A stretch of 64,000 bases of DNA from CABYIR01 sp038103905 (lineage in GTDB: Bacteria > Pseudomonadota > Alphaproteobacteria > Pelagibacterales > AG-422-B15), in the NCBI GenBank assembly GCA_038103905.1, contig JAYNZW010000008.1, positions 1 to 64,000 on the forward strand, read 5' to 3'. Shown one piece after another: positions 63,912 to 64,000 of the stretch. Within the stretch, counting starts at the first letter, position 1, and each line of letters starts with the position of its first letter. The notes under the pieces were generated by a model. It ran no database searches and was not told where the DNA came from. It saw only the letters and a program-made list of their open reading frames with translations. A program made the translations under genes and the position numbers.

Positions 63912-64000
63912 ATGCAATCAAAGCACCTTATTTTAGTTCTAGTTATAATGATATTGTACGGAAGTTCTTATCCAGTTGGAAAACTTGGTATTGATACAAT
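63912..64000 (+). CDS. EamA/DMT family transporter, N-terminal fragment (cut by window edge)
   Basis: The reading frame MQSKHLILVLVIMILYGSSY followed by PVGKLGIDT continues to the edge. A first membrane helix followed by Tyr-Pro-Val-Gly-Lys-x-Gly is typical of the first half of EamA-type drug/metabolite transporters. Only about 29 residues are seen, so the substrate cannot be judged. Confidence 0.6.
   Translation, partial: MQSKHLILVLVIMILYGSSYPVGKLGIDT

Overview
The window is AT-rich (about one third G+C by eye) and almost fully coding. Several gene orders are typical of Alphaproteobacteria: argS / SPOR-protein position / nagZ / scpA / scpB, then tatABC / serS / surE / yajC / secD / secF, and gyrA / coaD / cyclophilin / queA / tgt. 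Short intergenic gaps, many 1-8 bp overlaps between genes, aprMBA, taurine genes and a strong bias to A/T codons suggest a streamlined marine alphaproteobacterium (SAR11/HIMB59-like lifestyle). That placement is inference and was not tested with trees. I saw no tRNA, rRNA, CRISPR array, insertion sequence or phage gene. No stretch longer than about 230 bp lacks a gene.

Layout. 1-1504 (minus): aprM-aprB-aprA, APS reductase working as a sulfite oxidiser (aprA runs off the left edge). 1638-5422: LysE exporter, YhhQ queuosine-precursor transporter, HSL-type esterase, patatin lipase, TANGO2/NRDE protein. 5562-8978: thiolase and trifunctional beta-oxidation protein. 9025-16375: taurine-type aminotransferase (tpa), a dimethylglycine-dehydrogenase-like FAD/GcvT enzyme, sulfoacetaldehyde acetyltransferase (xsc), a SAM methyltransferase on the other strand, and alanine dehydrogenase. 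16372-17421: a short MetE-like protein. 17641-23088: polyamine-type ABC transporter followed by a ureohydrolase. 23089-29953: xthA, erpA, dgt, argS, a SPOR-protein remnant, nagZ, scpA, scpB. 30030-33611: Fur-box promoter and ferric-iron ABC transporter. 33674-39931: tatABC, serS, surE, yajC, secDF. 39932-50004: PuuD-like membrane protein, uvrA, ssb, gyrA, coaD, cyclophilin, queA, tgt. 50007-57838: acyl-CoA/aldehyde genes around parE. 57871-60652 (minus): glnB, a eukaryotic-type glutamine synthetase and glnA in one operon. 60879-64000: nnrD, a broken carboxylesterase, two small DUF proteins and the start of an EamA transporter.

How they may work together. The sulfonate operon would convert taurine to sulfoacetaldehyde, then to acetyl phosphate and sulfite. 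Alanine dehydrogenase recycles the amino acceptor, AprABM can oxidise the sulfite, and the glutamine synthetases can re-assimilate the ammonium. The FAD/GcvT enzyme lodged between tpa and xsc suggests that the natural substrate may be an N-methylated sulfonate; this is the most novel candidate system here. Other unusual points are a PII protein without the uridylylated tyrosine, a Tgt that has lost two zinc cysteines, a SPOR-domain protein reduced to its N-terminal stub, a PotC permease with an extra membrane anchor and acidic tail, and a carboxylesterase missing its catalytic histidine segment.
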